Below the pieces are notes generated by a model, which was not told the origin of the DNA, made no database searches, and saw nothing but the letters and a program-made list of their open reading frames with translations. The position numbers and the translations under genes were made by a program. From NCBI GenBank assembly GCA_964608735.1, contig CAZSPL010000085.1, positions 1 through 14,403 of the forward strand: 14,403 nucleotides of DNA, in the 5' to 3' direction. The stretch is from CAZSPL01 sp964608735 (GTDB lineage Bacteria; JAJVIF01; JAPKYR01; CAZSPL01). Positions 13,913 to 14,403 of the stretch are shown in pieces (positions within the stretch are counted from its first letter, which is position 1; each line of letters opens with the position of its first letter).

Positions 13913-14403
13913 ATGAGAACCGTACGCAAAATACACTTCGTTGGAATCGGCGGCATCGGAATGAGCGGCATAGCGAGGCTTCTCACGGAGCTCGGATTTA
14001 CGGTTTCCGGCTCCGACAGTTGCCCCAATGGCAATTGCTCGAAACTCGAAGCCGCCGGTGCCAGGATCTACACCGGGCATTCCGCCGGCAACCTCAACGG
14101 GGCCGAGCTTGTCGTACGTTCCAGCGCCATCGGTGATGACAATGTCGAAGTCGAGCGCGCCCGGGAACTCGGCATACCGGTTATCCAGCGTGCCGCGATG
14201 CTCGGAATGCTCATGAACTCCCAGGTCGGTATCGCGGTCGCCGGAACTCACGGCAAGACCACGACATCCGCGATGGTCGCGACGATGCTCGAAACAGCCG
14301 GGCTGGACCCGACCTGCGTCATCGGTGGAATAGTCCACAAGTTCCAGGCCAATTGGAAACTCGGCTACGGAAATTATTTTGTCGCCGAGGCGGATGAATC
14401 GGA
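13913..14403 (+). CDS. murC: UDP-N-acetylmuramate--L-alanine ligase, 3'-truncated by window edge
   Basis: Cytoplasmic peptidoglycan enzyme that adds L-alanine to UDP-MurNAc using ATP. The first 163 codons are present of about 450-480 expected. The N-terminal UDP-binding Rossmann part starts KIHFVGIGGIGMSGIA with the glycine-rich loop, then VSGSD, VVRSSAI and IPVIQRAAMLG; the ATP-binding loop GTHGKTTTSAM (111-121) and EADES at the end are hallmark Mur ligase motifs. GIGMSG and the GSD strand favour MurC over MurD/E/F; Mpl is the nearest alternative but less likely. ATG 13913 directly follows an in-frame TAG, and no purine-rich ribosome binding site is visible in the 20 bases before it, which is unusual next to the strong sites of the other genes here. 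Neighbouring cell-wall genes, if any, lie beyond the window. Confidence 0.93.
   Translation, partial: MRTVRKIHFVGIGGIGMSGIARLLTELGFTVSGSDSCPNGNCSKLEAAGARIYTGHSAGNLNGAELVVRSSAIGDDNVEVERARELGIPVIQRAAMLGMLMNSQVGIAVAGTHGKTTTSAMVATMLETAGLDPTCVIGGIVHKFQANWKLGYGNYFVAEADES

Overview
The window reads as a piece of an uncultured diderm bacterium, most likely from a metagenome assembly: a run of ten Ns interrupts one gene, overall composition is moderately GC-rich, and the gene content includes a predicted lipoprotein, MurC and a Flp-type pilin. Several consensus-like sigma-70 promoters and strong Shine-Dalgarno sites are visible. One sequence matches the sigma-54 -24/-12 consensus closely. The phylum cannot be settled from this sequence.

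Layout. (1) 1-1194, minus: 3'-truncated MATE/MOP-type polysaccharide flippase. (2) 1422-3358, plus: ADP-ribosylglycohydrolase family gene with an internal assembly gap, then a class I SAM-dependent methyltransferase. (3) 3359-3679: intergenic region with a large inverted repeat made of two matching hairpins (REP/BIME-like) and a strong promoter. (4) 3680-7419: two overlapping genes for a heterodimeric ABC exporter with one degenerate ATPase site. (5) 7549-9158: two tandem paralogous MarR-type regulators, then a ferritin-like di-iron protein closed by a strong terminator. (6) 9216-9971, minus: a membrane-anchored protein with two CxxC motifs and a small protein with an Ada-like PCPKC tail, under a very good promoter. 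(7) 10092-11378, minus: EPSP synthase (aroA). (8) 11468-12535, plus: predicted HEAT-repeat lipoprotein. (9) 12551-13195, minus: UPF0173 metallo-beta-lactamase-fold hydrolase. (10) 13365-13532, minus: Flp/Fap pilin with a hairpin over its ribosome binding site. (11) 13913 to the end, plus: start of murC behind a sigma-54-like promoter.

The genes do not form one pathway. The clearest functional group is the ABC exporter followed by the two MarR regulators, which suggests a regulated efflux module; that link is inference from order only. The flippase, aroA and murC are cell-envelope or core-metabolism genes.

The most unusual signals are regulatory: the double hairpin before the exporter, the hairpin that would bury the pilin Shine-Dalgarno sequence, and the 380-base pilin/murC divergent region, which carries a cluster of three TGTGTYRAA half-sites and a sigma-54 motif placed so close to murC that its transcript would be nearly leaderless. 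I see no CRISPR array, insertion sequence, tRNA or rRNA, and no clear novel multi-gene defence or biosynthetic system.
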